Below are positions 40,469 through 47,821 of a DNA stretch of 54,248 nucleotides, piece by piece; position 1 is the stretch's first letter; each line of letters begins with the position of its first letter. Source of the DNA: a virus. The DNA lies in the IMG/VR virus record IMGVR_UViG_3300046824_000127, positions 1-54,248 of that record; one strand, given 5' to 3'. Position numbers and translations under genes: made by a program. The notes below the pieces were generated by a model. That model did not search any database. It was not told the DNA's origin and saw only the letters and a program-made list of their open reading frames with translations.

Positions 40469-40702
40469 TCAGTAGATCGGGTCGTCCGGGGTGACGAGTT
40501 GCGTCTCCGCGTACATCGGATCTTCCGCGACGAGGAGGTCGTTGATGTCCTTGAGCTGCTGACGGAGCTCGCGCAGGTAACCGTTCCAATCCACCTGCTG
40601 ACCCGTGGCCGACTTGTAGCTGGCCTTCGGGGACGCGGTCACCTCCTTCAGTCTCGCGATGAGCTGGGACTTGATCGCGACGAGCTCCGTAGCATCGCTC
40701 AC
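40469..40702 (-). CDS. Small connector-region protein
   Basis: 77 residues from the GTG ending at 40702. A helix-loop-helix layout (LVAIKSQLIARLKEVTA, then WNGYLRELRQQLKDINDLL) as in small gpW-like or adaptor-associated proteins of siphoviruses. It starts two bases after the previous stop region. Function by position only. Confidence 0.5.
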   Translation of the reverse strand: MSDATELVAIKSQLIARLKEVTASPKASYKSATGQQVDWNGYLRELRQQLKDINDLLVAEDPMYAETQLVTPDDPIY

Positions 40703-40704
40703 GG

Positions 40705-41040
40705 CTAGACCTTCGCCGGCTCGCCGGTGAGGATCAGGACGCTGGCGGTCTTCTGGCCGGAGTGCGTGCCCGACTTCTCGGACGTCGCCACGACCTCGAC
40801 CTCGTGGTCGCTGCCCTTGATGCCGAAGAACTCGTGCCACTTCTGGCGAGCCTCGCCTTCGGACGTCGCGGTGCAGACGCACCAGTCGTGCTTCGACGAC
40901 ACCTTGAAGGTGTTCGGCTTCGGCTTGGGAGCCGCAGCCTTCGCCCTCCCGCCCATCGCGGCGGCGAGCTTCTCGGCCGGGGTTTCTCCGGTCGCGGAAG
41001 ACGCACTGTCTTCGGCTCCGGCGGGATTCGGATCGGACAT
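40705..41040 (-). CDS. Hypothetical structural-operon protein
   Basis: 111 residues, GAGAGG six bases before the ATG. The first ~45 residues are Ala/Pro/Lys-rich and flexible; the rest is a small alpha/beta unit (HDWCVCTATSEGEARQKWHE). It follows the covarying hairpin copy 3. High expression is suggested by its codons. Could be a head fibre or capsid-associated protein; not established. Confidence 0.5.
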   Translation of the reverse strand: MSDPNPAGAEDSASSATGETPAEKLAAAMGGRAKAAAPKPKPNTFKVSSKHDWCVCTATSEGEARQKWHEFFGIKGSDHEVEVVATSEKSGTHSGQKTASVLILTGEPAKV

Positions 41041-41069
41041 GGTTCACCTCTCTTGAACTTGGGACTTCG

Positions 41070-41114
41070 GTCCCGTCAACTCCGCGAGCCGCCCGGACCT
41101 TCGTCCGGGCGGCC
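41070..41114 (-). ncRNA. Covarying leader hairpin, copy 3 (minus strand)
   Basis: On the minus strand an 11-bp stem GCCGCCCGGAC/GTCCGGGCGGC (41113-41103 and 41098-41088) has a GAAG loop and is followed by TCGCGGAGTTG, almost the tail of copies 1 and 2 (TCGCGTAGTTG). A second stem GGGAC...GTCCC (41074-41061) follows. It separates the coat gene from the gene at 40705 and may stabilise or terminate the coat mRNA. Confidence 0.6.
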
Positions 41115-41137
41115 GTTGAGTCAGAGTCGCCGAAGGA

Positions 41138-42319
41138 CTAGGCCTGCGGCTGGCTGAAGATCACGTAGCGCGGGTTGCCGACCGCGGCGACGCCCATCTC
41201 GGAGCAGCGCCACATCGCGACGACGTCCCTGGTGAACTCCTCCGGGTTGTTCGGCGGAGCCTGGATGACCTGGATCGGCCAGTTCTGCATGTACCAGAAC
41301 GCCTGCTTGAAGTCGCCGCAGATCGCGGTCCCCTTCGCGTTCGCCGCCGAGAACGACAGCAGCGTCTGCAGCAGCTGGTACAGGAAGCGGGAGACGATCG
41401 GCTCGTTCCATCCCTGCAGCGGGTTCGGTCCCTTCGTGACCGGGGTCGTCCCCTGCGTCGTGTCGCCGTAGTCCACCTCGGTCGAGTGGAGGATGCGGCG
41501 GATCGTGTGCTTCAGCGCCGGCGTGCAGAGCACGTCCAACGTCGCCGCGAGCTCGATCGGGTTTCCGGTGTCCGGATCCGTCATGTCCGCCCAGAGGAGC
41601 TCGAAGTCCTCGAAGTCGGTCCAGTCGGCGATCGTGTGGGACGCGATCTTGTTGATCCAGTTGCCGGAGGTGAGGTACGTGTTGTACGACGTACCGCGCC
41701 ACTTGTAGTTGTTGATCGAGCCGATGATCACGGCGAGCAGACGCTTGAAGCGGCCGGTCGCCTGACGGGCTCCGATCGTGGAGCAGTTGCGGAGGACCAG
41801 ACCCGTGCGGTCGAAGAAGACCGTCTCCTTCAGGATCTTGATCATCTCGCCACGCTTGGTCGTGGCGGGCGTCTCCTGGTAGTCCTCGCCGAACCCGGTC
41901 TCCGGGTACTCCTTGCCCGGGTGGACCTCGTACTCCTCGTCCTTGACCTTCTGGACGCCGGGGATCTTCTCACCCGAGAACTCCGTCGGGATGACGGTGC
42001 AGAGACGGTCGAAGAGACCGCCGTCCGCTTCCGCGTAGCCCTGCAGGACCTTCGAGTAGACGATCTGACCGGTGATGTTCGAGAACGCCGTCACGTCGAC
42101 GGCGTCTTCGCCGGCCGTGATCAGCTGGTTGCCGGCGTAGCGCGGGTGAAGCTTCTTCACCCACTCGTGCCCGCAGAAAGCCTCGGCGATCTCGCGGAAC
42201 GAGAAGTCGTCGGGCTTGAGCTCCTTGTCGGCCAGAGCCTGGCCCAGCTTGTCGCAGGTCGCGACCGCGCCCTCGGACGCGTACAGCTGCTTGAGGTTGA
42301 CTCCGTGGTTGCGCAGCAT
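41138..42319 (-). CDS. Major capsid protein (HK97 fold, probable)
   Basis: 393 residues. Its end, GDFKQAFWYM, then FTRDVVAMWRCSEMGVAAVG, has the strand-helix pattern of HK97/Mu-type coat proteins; the long alpha/beta body fits the length. It follows the protease/scaffold and decoration genes in the usual order. The codon choice is strongly biased (CTC, GTC, AAG), as expected for the most abundant virion protein. The SD is weak (GGAAGG about 17 nt upstream of the ATG). Confidence 0.75.
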   Translation of the reverse strand: MLRNHGVNLKQLYASEGAVATCDKLGQALADKELKPDDFSFREIAEAFCGHEWVKKLHPRYAGNQLITAGEDAVDVTAFSNITGQIVYSKVLQGYAEADGGLFDRLCTVIPTEFSGEKIPGVQKVKDEEYEVHPGKEYPETGFGEDYQETPATTKRGEMIKILKETVFFDRTGLVLRNCSTIGARQATGRFKRLLAVIIGSINNYKWRGTSYNTYLTSGNWINKIASHTIADWTDFEDFELLWADMTDPDTGNPIELAATLDVLCTPALKHTIRRILHSTEVDYGDTTQGTTPVTKGPNPLQGWNEPIVSRFLYQLLQTLLSFSAANAKGTAICGDFKQAFWYMQNWPIQVIQAPPNNPEEFTRDVVAMWRCSEMGVAAVGNPRYVIFSQPQA

Positions 42320-42346
42320 TGGAGTGTGTTCTGTCCCTTCCGACGC

Positions 42347-42811
42347 TTACGCGTCCGCCATGACGGTCGAGCGGATCTTGACCATGACCTTCGTCAGGCC
42401 GGTTCCGCGCGACGCGCACTTGCCGATGGAGCGCGTGGTCAGGCCCGCTCCGAAGACCCCGAGTCGGACGACCTTCTGGTCGTCGAGCGCGAAGGCGCTC
42501 GTCTCGGCGACGCCGACCTCGTCGCCGATCTCCCAGTTCGTGCTGTCGCACGGGAACTCGTGGGTGCCGCCCGAGTCGAAGCGGATGTCGGTGACGTCCC
42601 CGGACCGCGACCGCTGAGCGGCCACTCCCGCGAACTTCCCCTTGAACGTCGCCTGGGTGTTGGCCAGGGCGGAACCGGCGGCCTGGCTCGAGGCCGGACG
42701 AAGGTCGTCCGTCTCGAGGTACAGGAGATCGCCGATCTCGATGACGGTGCCGGAGTCCACCGCGCCCACGAAGGGCGCCGGATCCCCGAACTTGTGTCGC
42801 TGCGTGTCCAT
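42347..42811 (-). CDS. Probable head decoration protein
   Basis: 154 residues, beta-rich (SGTVIEIGDLLYLETDDLRP, GKFAGVAAQRS, EIGDEVGVAETSAFA). The pattern of a small barrel with GD-loops resembles DUF2190-type capsid-cementing proteins. It lies between protease/scaffold and coat genes, the usual place. No strong SD. Confidence 0.6.
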   Translation of the reverse strand: MDTQRHKFGDPAPFVGAVDSGTVIEIGDLLYLETDDLRPASSQAAGSALANTQATFKGKFAGVAAQRSRSGDVTDIRFDSGGTHEFPCDSTNWEIGDEVGVAETSAFALDDQKVVRLGVFGAGLTTRSIGKCASRGTGLTKVMVKIRSTVMADA

Positions 42812-42817
42812 GGAGGG

Positions 42818-43831
42818 CTAGCTCCCCTTCACTGCGCTGGCGAAGCCCTTGGAGGTCGACGTGTCCTTGCCCGCGGGGACGCCGGCGCTCTCGCCGACTC
42901 CCTTCGAGCTGGACGTCGGCTTCGTGGAGACCTTGCCGGTGGTCTTGTCCGCCAGTTCCTTGCGCTCGGCGAGCAGGGCGGTGAACCGCTCGTCCGTGGT
43001 CGACGACTCCATGCACATGGCCTGGAACGTCGACGTGTTGAGATGCTCGGGCAGCTTGGCCTCCGCGATCTTCACCTTGCGGGCCTCGTCGCGCGTGCCC
43101 TTGGCGGTGACCGCCTTGTGCCCGTCGATCTGGACCTTGAGCTCCTTGTTCTCGGCCTCCGCGGCCGTGACCTTCGTCTCGAGCTCCTTGAGACGGGTCT
43201 CCTGGACCAGTGCTTCCGCGACGGTGAGGATCTTGAGATCCTGACGCGCCGCCTGGAGCTGGTCGCGAGTCATGGAGATGAGCTCCACTGTGCGTTCTCC
43301 TTCCTGCATGGCGGCGCTTTCGTAAAGGCCCGCCGTGGTCCCGCCATTGCTGACCACGTCGACCGAATGGACTTTCTCGATGTCGCTCGTCACGAACCAA
43401 CCGGACTCGTAGCTGCCCACGAGATCCGCGAGATGTGACAGCGCGTACTGGCCCGGATCGTTCTCCGCCGCCCACTTGACGGCCTCGGCGAACGGGTGAC
43501 CGGGGTTGAAGTGGAGGTCTCCGATGAGACCTCGCGACTCGTCGACCCGCGGGTTGCGGATGCGACCGAACGGTGTGGACGCCGGCCGCGGCTGGTTCCG
43601 CTTGCTCGGGTCGTAGAGACCGGCCGGGTGATCGAAGTTCACCTGGGCGTTCTCGTACTTGTTCGCGTTCCGGCGCATCGCCTCGACTGGGTACTTGCGC
43701 TTGTGGCTCGGGCTTTCGAACCCGAGGACCTTCACGCCGGGGATCACGTTGCCCGTGATCTTCGTTCCGGCTGCCGACCACTCCGCGACGGTCTCGCGAA
43801 CGGGTGGAGCCTTTTCAGCGACTGAAGACAT
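42818..43831 (-). CDS. Prohead protease fused to scaffold
   Basis: 337 residues. Residues ~60-170 hold protease-like motifs: NFDHPAGLY with a conserved His, ALSHLADLVGSYE, and VHSVDVVSNGGTTAGLYE, as in U35/S78-type prohead proteases with catalytic His and Ser. Residues ~190-260 are coiled coil, followed by a Ser/Thr/Lys-rich tail, typical of the attached scaffold. It directs assembly of the procapsid and cleaves itself and partners. The start lies 17 nt inside the upstream gene. Confidence 0.75.
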   Translation of the reverse strand: MSSVAEKAPPVRETVAEWSAAGTKITGNVIPGVKVLGFESPSHKRKYPVEAMRRNANKYENAQVNFDHPAGLYDPSKRNQPRPASTPFGRIRNPRVDESRGLIGDLHFNPGHPFAEAVKWAAENDPGQYALSHLADLVGSYESGWFVTSDIEKVHSVDVVSNGGTTAGLYESAAMQEGERTVELISMTRDQLQAARQDLKILTVAEALVQETRLKELETKVTAAEAENKELKVQIDGHKAVTAKGTRDEARKVKIAEAKLPEHLNTSTFQAMCMESSTTDERFTALLAERKELADKTTGKVSTKPTSSSKGVGESAGVPAGKDTSTSKGFASAVKGS

Positions 43832-45293
43832 AGGTCCTCACTCCCTCCCGCCCGAGGGCGGTTTCTGTGTCGTTCTTCTCGAGGAGGCGGAAACCCTTCT
43901 CGGTCATGAAACGAACGAAGCCTGAGTCGGTCCAGTAGTGCATGTGCTCGCGGGGCTTGAAGTGCCTCGAGCGAAGCACATGCTCACGGTCGTTGTAGAT
44001 CGGCATCGAGACCACGCAACCGACCGTCGTCCGACGGAGGAGGTCGTCGATCTCGCTCATCTCCAAGTGCTCGAGCGAATCCCAGAAGGTCAAGACCTCG
44101 AAGTCGTCCATGACCTTCGGGTCGACGTAGCGACCGAGTTGCTTCAGCCGGGCGTTCGTCGTGGGATTGATGTCGAAGCCGTAGGCGCCGGAGGCTTCCA
44201 CGAAGTGGCAGGCTCCGGGACCGACGTCGACGTACTCCTTGAACTTGAAGTACTTGTCCGTGATCGCGACGCGGAAGTGCGTGATCTCCTGACCCATGCC
44301 CGTGCACTTCAGGCGTGCGTAGTTGTTGAAGTACGACTCGTCGTACTGCCCATCGAGGAACACCGGGTAGTGACCGTACTCACCATCCCACGTGAGGAGG
44401 CGAGGACATGCGATCTTCGAGAACGCGGCGTCGACCTGTTCCAGGACCTTGTTGCACTGGCCGTTGGTGTGGCGGTTCGAGAAACCGCAAGTACAGAACG
44501 GGGTCGGTTCGATCGCGGCATACGGTCCGCCGATCATCCAGGGTTCGACGAGCGAGCGGTCAGGCAGATCGCCACCGTAGAGGCAGAGGGTCGGGGTCCT
44601 CAGAGCAATCCCCAAGGGGAGCATGAAGCCCACGCAGGTGACGATCACGTCAGCGACCGCCATGAGGGCGATGAGCTGTTCCGTGGTGAACTGACCGCGC
44701 ATCAGGGAGCGGGTGACTCCCTTGAGAGCATCGCCGTACAGAACCTCGTGAGGTTCGTCCAGCCACCCTAGTTCCCACCACTCGAACTCCTGATGCTGGT
44801 CGATCAGCTGCTGCATGTACCGAGGATCATTCGGTCGCGCGCTGTTCGGCCACTCAGTCCTGACCGTGCCGGGATGCACGATCGCCAGGGGCTTGCGACA
44901 CTGCGACTTCTTGTACTCCTTCGCCCAGTCCAGCCACTCGGGCTTCGGACGGAACGAGAAGTCCACCGGTCCGTTAGTGAAGCCAGCGTTCTCCAGGAGA
45001 GCGCTGGGGATCGACATTCCCTTGGCGAAGTCCGTCGTCGAGTAGCGGAGATGCCGCCGTTCGTACGGGGACTCGGGACGCTCGTCCCACCCGTCGGCGT
45101 AGGACTTCAGGTTCGCAGCCTGAGTCCTGAGCTGGGTCTCCGTCGGGAGGATCTTGACCGGCAGATCCCACCACACCTGAGGCCAGGAGGTTCGGGCCCA
45201 AACCTCCCAGCCTTGTGCGAGACAGGCTCGCGCAACAACGCGCTGGTACACGTTGTCACCGAGTCCCTGCATGCACTCCAGGATCAATCGCAT
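43815..45293 (-). CDS. Glycosyltransferase (GT9-like)-methyltransferase fusion
   Basis: 492 residues from the ATG ending at 45293. Residues 1-~280 resemble GT9/heptosyltransferase-like GT-B enzymes: LECMQGLGDNVYQRVVARA at the start, AIVHPGTVRTEWPNSARP, then ALMAVADVIVTCVGFMLPLG. A Cys cluster (CTCGF...C) follows near 270. Residues ~340-492 form a SAM methyltransferase: YVDVGPGACHFVE, GFDINP, WDSLEHLEM. It may glycosylate and methylate a capsid protein or DNA. Placement inside the head operon is unusual. Confidence 0.7.
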   Translation of the reverse strand: MRLILECMQGLGDNVYQRVVARACLAQGWEVWARTSWPQVWWDLPVKILPTETQLRTQAANLKSYADGWDERPESPYERRHLRYSTTDFAKGMSIPSALLENAGFTNGPVDFSFRPKPEWLDWAKEYKKSQCRKPLAIVHPGTVRTEWPNSARPNDPRYMQQLIDQHQEFEWWELGWLDEPHEVLYGDALKGVTRSLMRGQFTTEQLIALMAVADVIVTCVGFMLPLGIALRTPTLCLYGGDLPDRSLVEPWMIGGPYAAIEPTPFCTCGFSNRHTNGQCNKVLEQVDAAFSKIACPRLLTWDGEYGHYPVFLDGQYDESYFNNYARLKCTGMGQEITHFRVAITDKYFKFKEYVDVGPGACHFVEASGAYGFDINPTTNARLKQLGRYVDPKVMDDFEVLTFWDSLEHLEMSEIDDLLRRTTVGCVVSMPIYNDREHVLRSRHFKPREHMHYWTDSGFVRFMTEKGFRLLEKNDTETALGREGVRTYVFSR

Positions 45294-45451
45294 CCGAACA
45301 CCTTCTTGAACTTGGCCCACTCTTCCGGGGTTGCGACCTTCTTGTACTCGTTCGCGTAGATCGTGAAAACGTGCCAGATGCGCGGATAGAGGAAGATCGA
45401 GCGGAGAATGCTCTTGCCGAACTTCTTCCAGAGCGCGCCTCTGAACGTCAC
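45284..45451 (-). CDS. Small basic protein (55 aa)
   Basis: 55 residues from a GTG overlapping the upstream stop as GTGA. One hydrophobic/aromatic helix (SILRSIFLYPRIWHVFTIY) with basic flanks. It may sit on the membrane surface; a lysis role is conceivable because a lipoprotein and a holin-like gene lie upstream. It overlaps the glycosyltransferase start by 10 nt. Confidence 0.45.
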   Translation of the reverse strand: MTFRGALWKKFGKSILRSIFLYPRIWHVFTIYANEYKKVATPEEWAKFKKVFGCD

Positions 45452-46008
45452 GCGGTCTTCGGCGACGCGGGTCCGTCCGCGTTCGGCGGCGCGGCGACCG
45501 GAGTTCCAGGGGTGCTCCACCAGCGACGCACGTGCTTCTGACCGCGGGTGCCGGCGTAGATTGTGCCGACCGCCGCGCCGAAGAGTTCCATCCCGTTGAT
45601 GATCGTGTCGGTCCACGGGGTGCTGTGCGCAGCAGCCTTGAAGCTGACGACCGCATGCGTCCGGCCGGAGATCGACTGGTCGCCCTTCAACGCGGCGTCG
45701 GCGATGGCCTTGATCTCGGGCTTGGTCGTGTCGACCTTGCCGATCAGGTCCATGATGTTCTTGTGGTTCGCCTCGGCGAGATCGTTCGAGACGCCGAGAT
45801 GCGTGATCTGGCTTCCGGTTCCCGTCGCGTCGGCGAGCTCGGCCGCGGTGGCCGAGGCCTGCTCCGCGAGCGGGACGTTGGCCGGATCGGCCTTGACGGC
45901 GATGTCCGCGAGGGCGTTGACGGCCTCGAGGTTCGACTCGCCCATCTTGGAACTCACGCAGGCGATCACAGCGACGGCACACACAAACAACGCGATGACG
46001 TACTTCAC
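45448..46008 (-). CDS. Lipoprotein-like protein
   Basis: 186 residues; GTG with AGGAGG five bases upstream. MKYVIALFVCAVAVIAC is a signal sequence with a lipobox-like VIAC, so lipid attachment at Cys17 is likely. The rest is Ala-rich helix, then a Pro-rich end. It could be an outer-membrane spanin, a superinfection-exclusion lipoprotein, or part of a surface-modification set. The lipobox alone does not distinguish these. Confidence 0.55.
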   Translation of the reverse strand: MKYVIALFVCAVAVIACVSSKMGESNLEAVNALADIAVKADPANVPLAEQASATAAELADATGTGSQITHLGVSNDLAEANHKNIMDLIGKVDTTKPEIKAIADAALKGDQSISGRTHAVVSFKAAAHSTPWTDTIINGMELFGAAVGTIYAGTRGQKHVRRWWSTPGTPVAAPPNADGPASPKTA

Positions 46009-46017
46009 GGTTTCCTC

Positions 46018-46332
46018 CTAGACCTTGAGGAGCCTCAGAACCTCCACGATCGTGATGATCGCGGCAGGGATGGCGATCACCACTGTGATCGCGCCACCCC
46101 ACTTGGACATCTTCTTCTCGATGGTGTCCAGCGAACCGTCCTGTTTCGCCAGATGCTTGTTGATGTTCTCGAGCGACTCCTTCATCGCTCTCTCGGTCTG
46201 CTGGTGGAGGAGTCGGAAGTCCTCCAATGCCCGCAGACGTTGAGCATGCACGTTGAGTCTCTTCTCGTGGCTTCCCACGATGTTGAGTCCACCGCCCACC
46301 TCGGAACTCTCGTCCAGTTCATCTCCAGCCAA
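46018..46332 (-). CDS. Holin-like protein with C-terminal membrane segment
   Basis: 104 residues from a TTG ending at 46332 with GGGAGGG four bases upstream; the in-frame ATG farther up lies in the portal gene. A charged coiled coil (residues ~25-75, RLRALEDFRLLHQQTERA) precedes one membrane segment (ITVVIAIPAAIITIVEVL). This tail-anchored XhlA-like layout occurs in holin accessory proteins. No endolysin is adjacent, so the lysis role is tentative. Confidence 0.5.
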   Translation of the reverse strand: MAGDELDESSEVGGGLNIVGSHEKRLNVHAQRLRALEDFRLLHQQTERAMKESLENINKHLAKQDGSLDTIEKKMSKWGGAITVVIAIPAAIITIVEVLRLLKV

Positions 46333-46333
46333 G

Positions 46334-47821
46334 TTACCCTCCCGGAGGCTGACCGGTGCGAGCACCGACTTGCTTGTTCGGATCCACGGGAGGAACCAGC
46401 GCCTTGTCGTCGCCGTCTTCCTCACGCTGCTGCTGTTCCCGATCGAAGTCGAGGCCTTCCTCTTCCGCGACCGTACGACGCGACTTGACCTTGCCCTTGA
46501 CGAGCAGGTCGTTCGAACGGACGATCGAGAACCGGTCGCGGGACTGAACGGCAGGTCCGGTGACCTTGTACTTCAAGGTTGGATCGAGGAGCTTCGTGGA
46601 CAAACGACCTGAGATGATGCCGATGAAGATGATGCGCTTGTAGAGATCTCGAAGCCGGGACGCGTACCACTTCTGCGTCTTCTGGAACATCTTCATCCCC
46701 GGCTGCTCGGCCGCGATCAGAGACGCATAGTTGGAGGACGCGGCATTTGCCGAGAACAGGTACTCCGGCTGAGACACACGGCACGCGCAAGCGCGCAACA
46801 GGGTGTCGATCACGATGGCGAGCTTGTCAGCGGACTGACCCGCGATCGGGAAGTGGTACTTCTGTCCGGGCGGGACGTCGAGGATCGAGCCGGCTTGGAT
46901 GACTCGCTGCCGGATGTTCTCGCCTGAGGTGGAGTCGCGAGGCGTACGTTGTGCCATGGCGTCGGCCATCGCGGCGATCTTCGAGCCTGTCGTACCGTCC
47001 GGATGCTCGCGGACGACCGCGATGGCCGCCTGGATCTCCGCCATCTTGCGGATCACGCGTAGCATCTTCTTCGCGCCCTCGAGTGGTTCGACCACCGGGA
47101 GGAAGGTCGGGATCCCACGGAGCACGTTGCGGTCGGTGTTCTTCTTGAAGAAGGTGATCTCGTCCGCCGGGATGATGATCTCCGGACCGGTGCCACCCTG
47201 CTTGTAGACGTAACCGAGGATCTTCTGCTTGTCGCCGGCGCGGGTCACCATGCCGTACTCGAATGCCGGATCGGAGGAGTCGATCTCTTCCGGCTCGATG
47301 AACCTGGTGGTCGCGAGACCGTCGCCCTCCATGAACGTCCTGATGAAGGCCTCACCCTCGCGGTCGCTTCGGAGAATGATCTCGTGTTCGACCTCGTCCC
47401 ACTTCTCGGTCTCGTGGAACTCTTCCCAGTAGTCCTCTGCAGCGGCGATCGCCTTGGCGAACGTGGAGCGCTGGCGCTTGTCCTGGATCTTGTACGCGAA
47501 GCCGGTGCCCGCTACGAAGTTCTGGATGTTCTGGTGACCGTTGATGGCGTAGGGATTCGTGAACGCCAGCTTGCGGCCGAGGTTTCGCCAGTTGATCAGG
47601 GCACTGGTGTTCAGACCTGAGAGACCGGAGACGTTGCCGGGGATGCCGAGCGGGCTGACATCCATCCAGCCTTCGTAGCGATCGGCGGGGTTCACCCACC
47701 GATCCATGTACCACTCCCAGGATTCGTAGGCCTTGAGGAGGATCTCCTGACGCTTGATGAGTGCCGCTTCGCCGACTTGCGCGAGGCGGTTCACGGCGAC
47801 TGGATCGGGAGTCTCGATCAT
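46334..47821 (-). CDS. Portal protein
   Basis: 495 residues from the ATGA overlap with the large terminase. Typical portal features: a helical N-terminus, AEDYWEEFHETEKW, a wing with EPEEIDSSDP, KMAEIQAAIAVVREHPDG, and the crown-stem SQPEYLFSANAASSNYASLI. It forms the 12-fold DNA entry vertex and docks terminase. The disordered acidic/Gln-rich C-terminus is normal. Confidence 0.85.
   Translation of the reverse strand: MIETPDPVAVNRLAQVGEAALIKRQEILLKAYESWEWYMDRWVNPADRYEGWMDVSPLGIPGNVSGLSGLNTSALINWRNLGRKLAFTNPYAINGHQNIQNFVAGTGFAYKIQDKRQRSTFAKAIAAAEDYWEEFHETEKWDEVEHEIILRSDREGEAFIRTFMEGDGLATTRFIEPEEIDSSDPAFEYGMVTRAGDKQKILGYVYKQGGTGPEIIIPADEITFFKKNTDRNVLRGIPTFLPVVEPLEGAKKMLRVIRKMAEIQAAIAVVREHPDGTTGSKIAAMADAMAQRTPRDSTSGENIRQRVIQAGSILDVPPGQKYHFPIAGQSADKLAIVIDTLLRACACRVSQPEYLFSANAASSNYASLIAAEQPGMKMFQKTQKWYASRLRDLYKRIIFIGIISGRLSTKLLDPTLKYKVTGPAVQSRDRFSIVRSNDLLVKGKVKSRRTVAEEEGLDFDREQQQREEDGDDKALVPPVDPNKQVGARTGQPPGG

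Noticed and set aside
41486-43438. 650-codon open frame opposite coat and protease genes
   Set aside because: Produced by the strong GC3 bias of the coat gene; low-complexity Arg/Leu/Asp protein.
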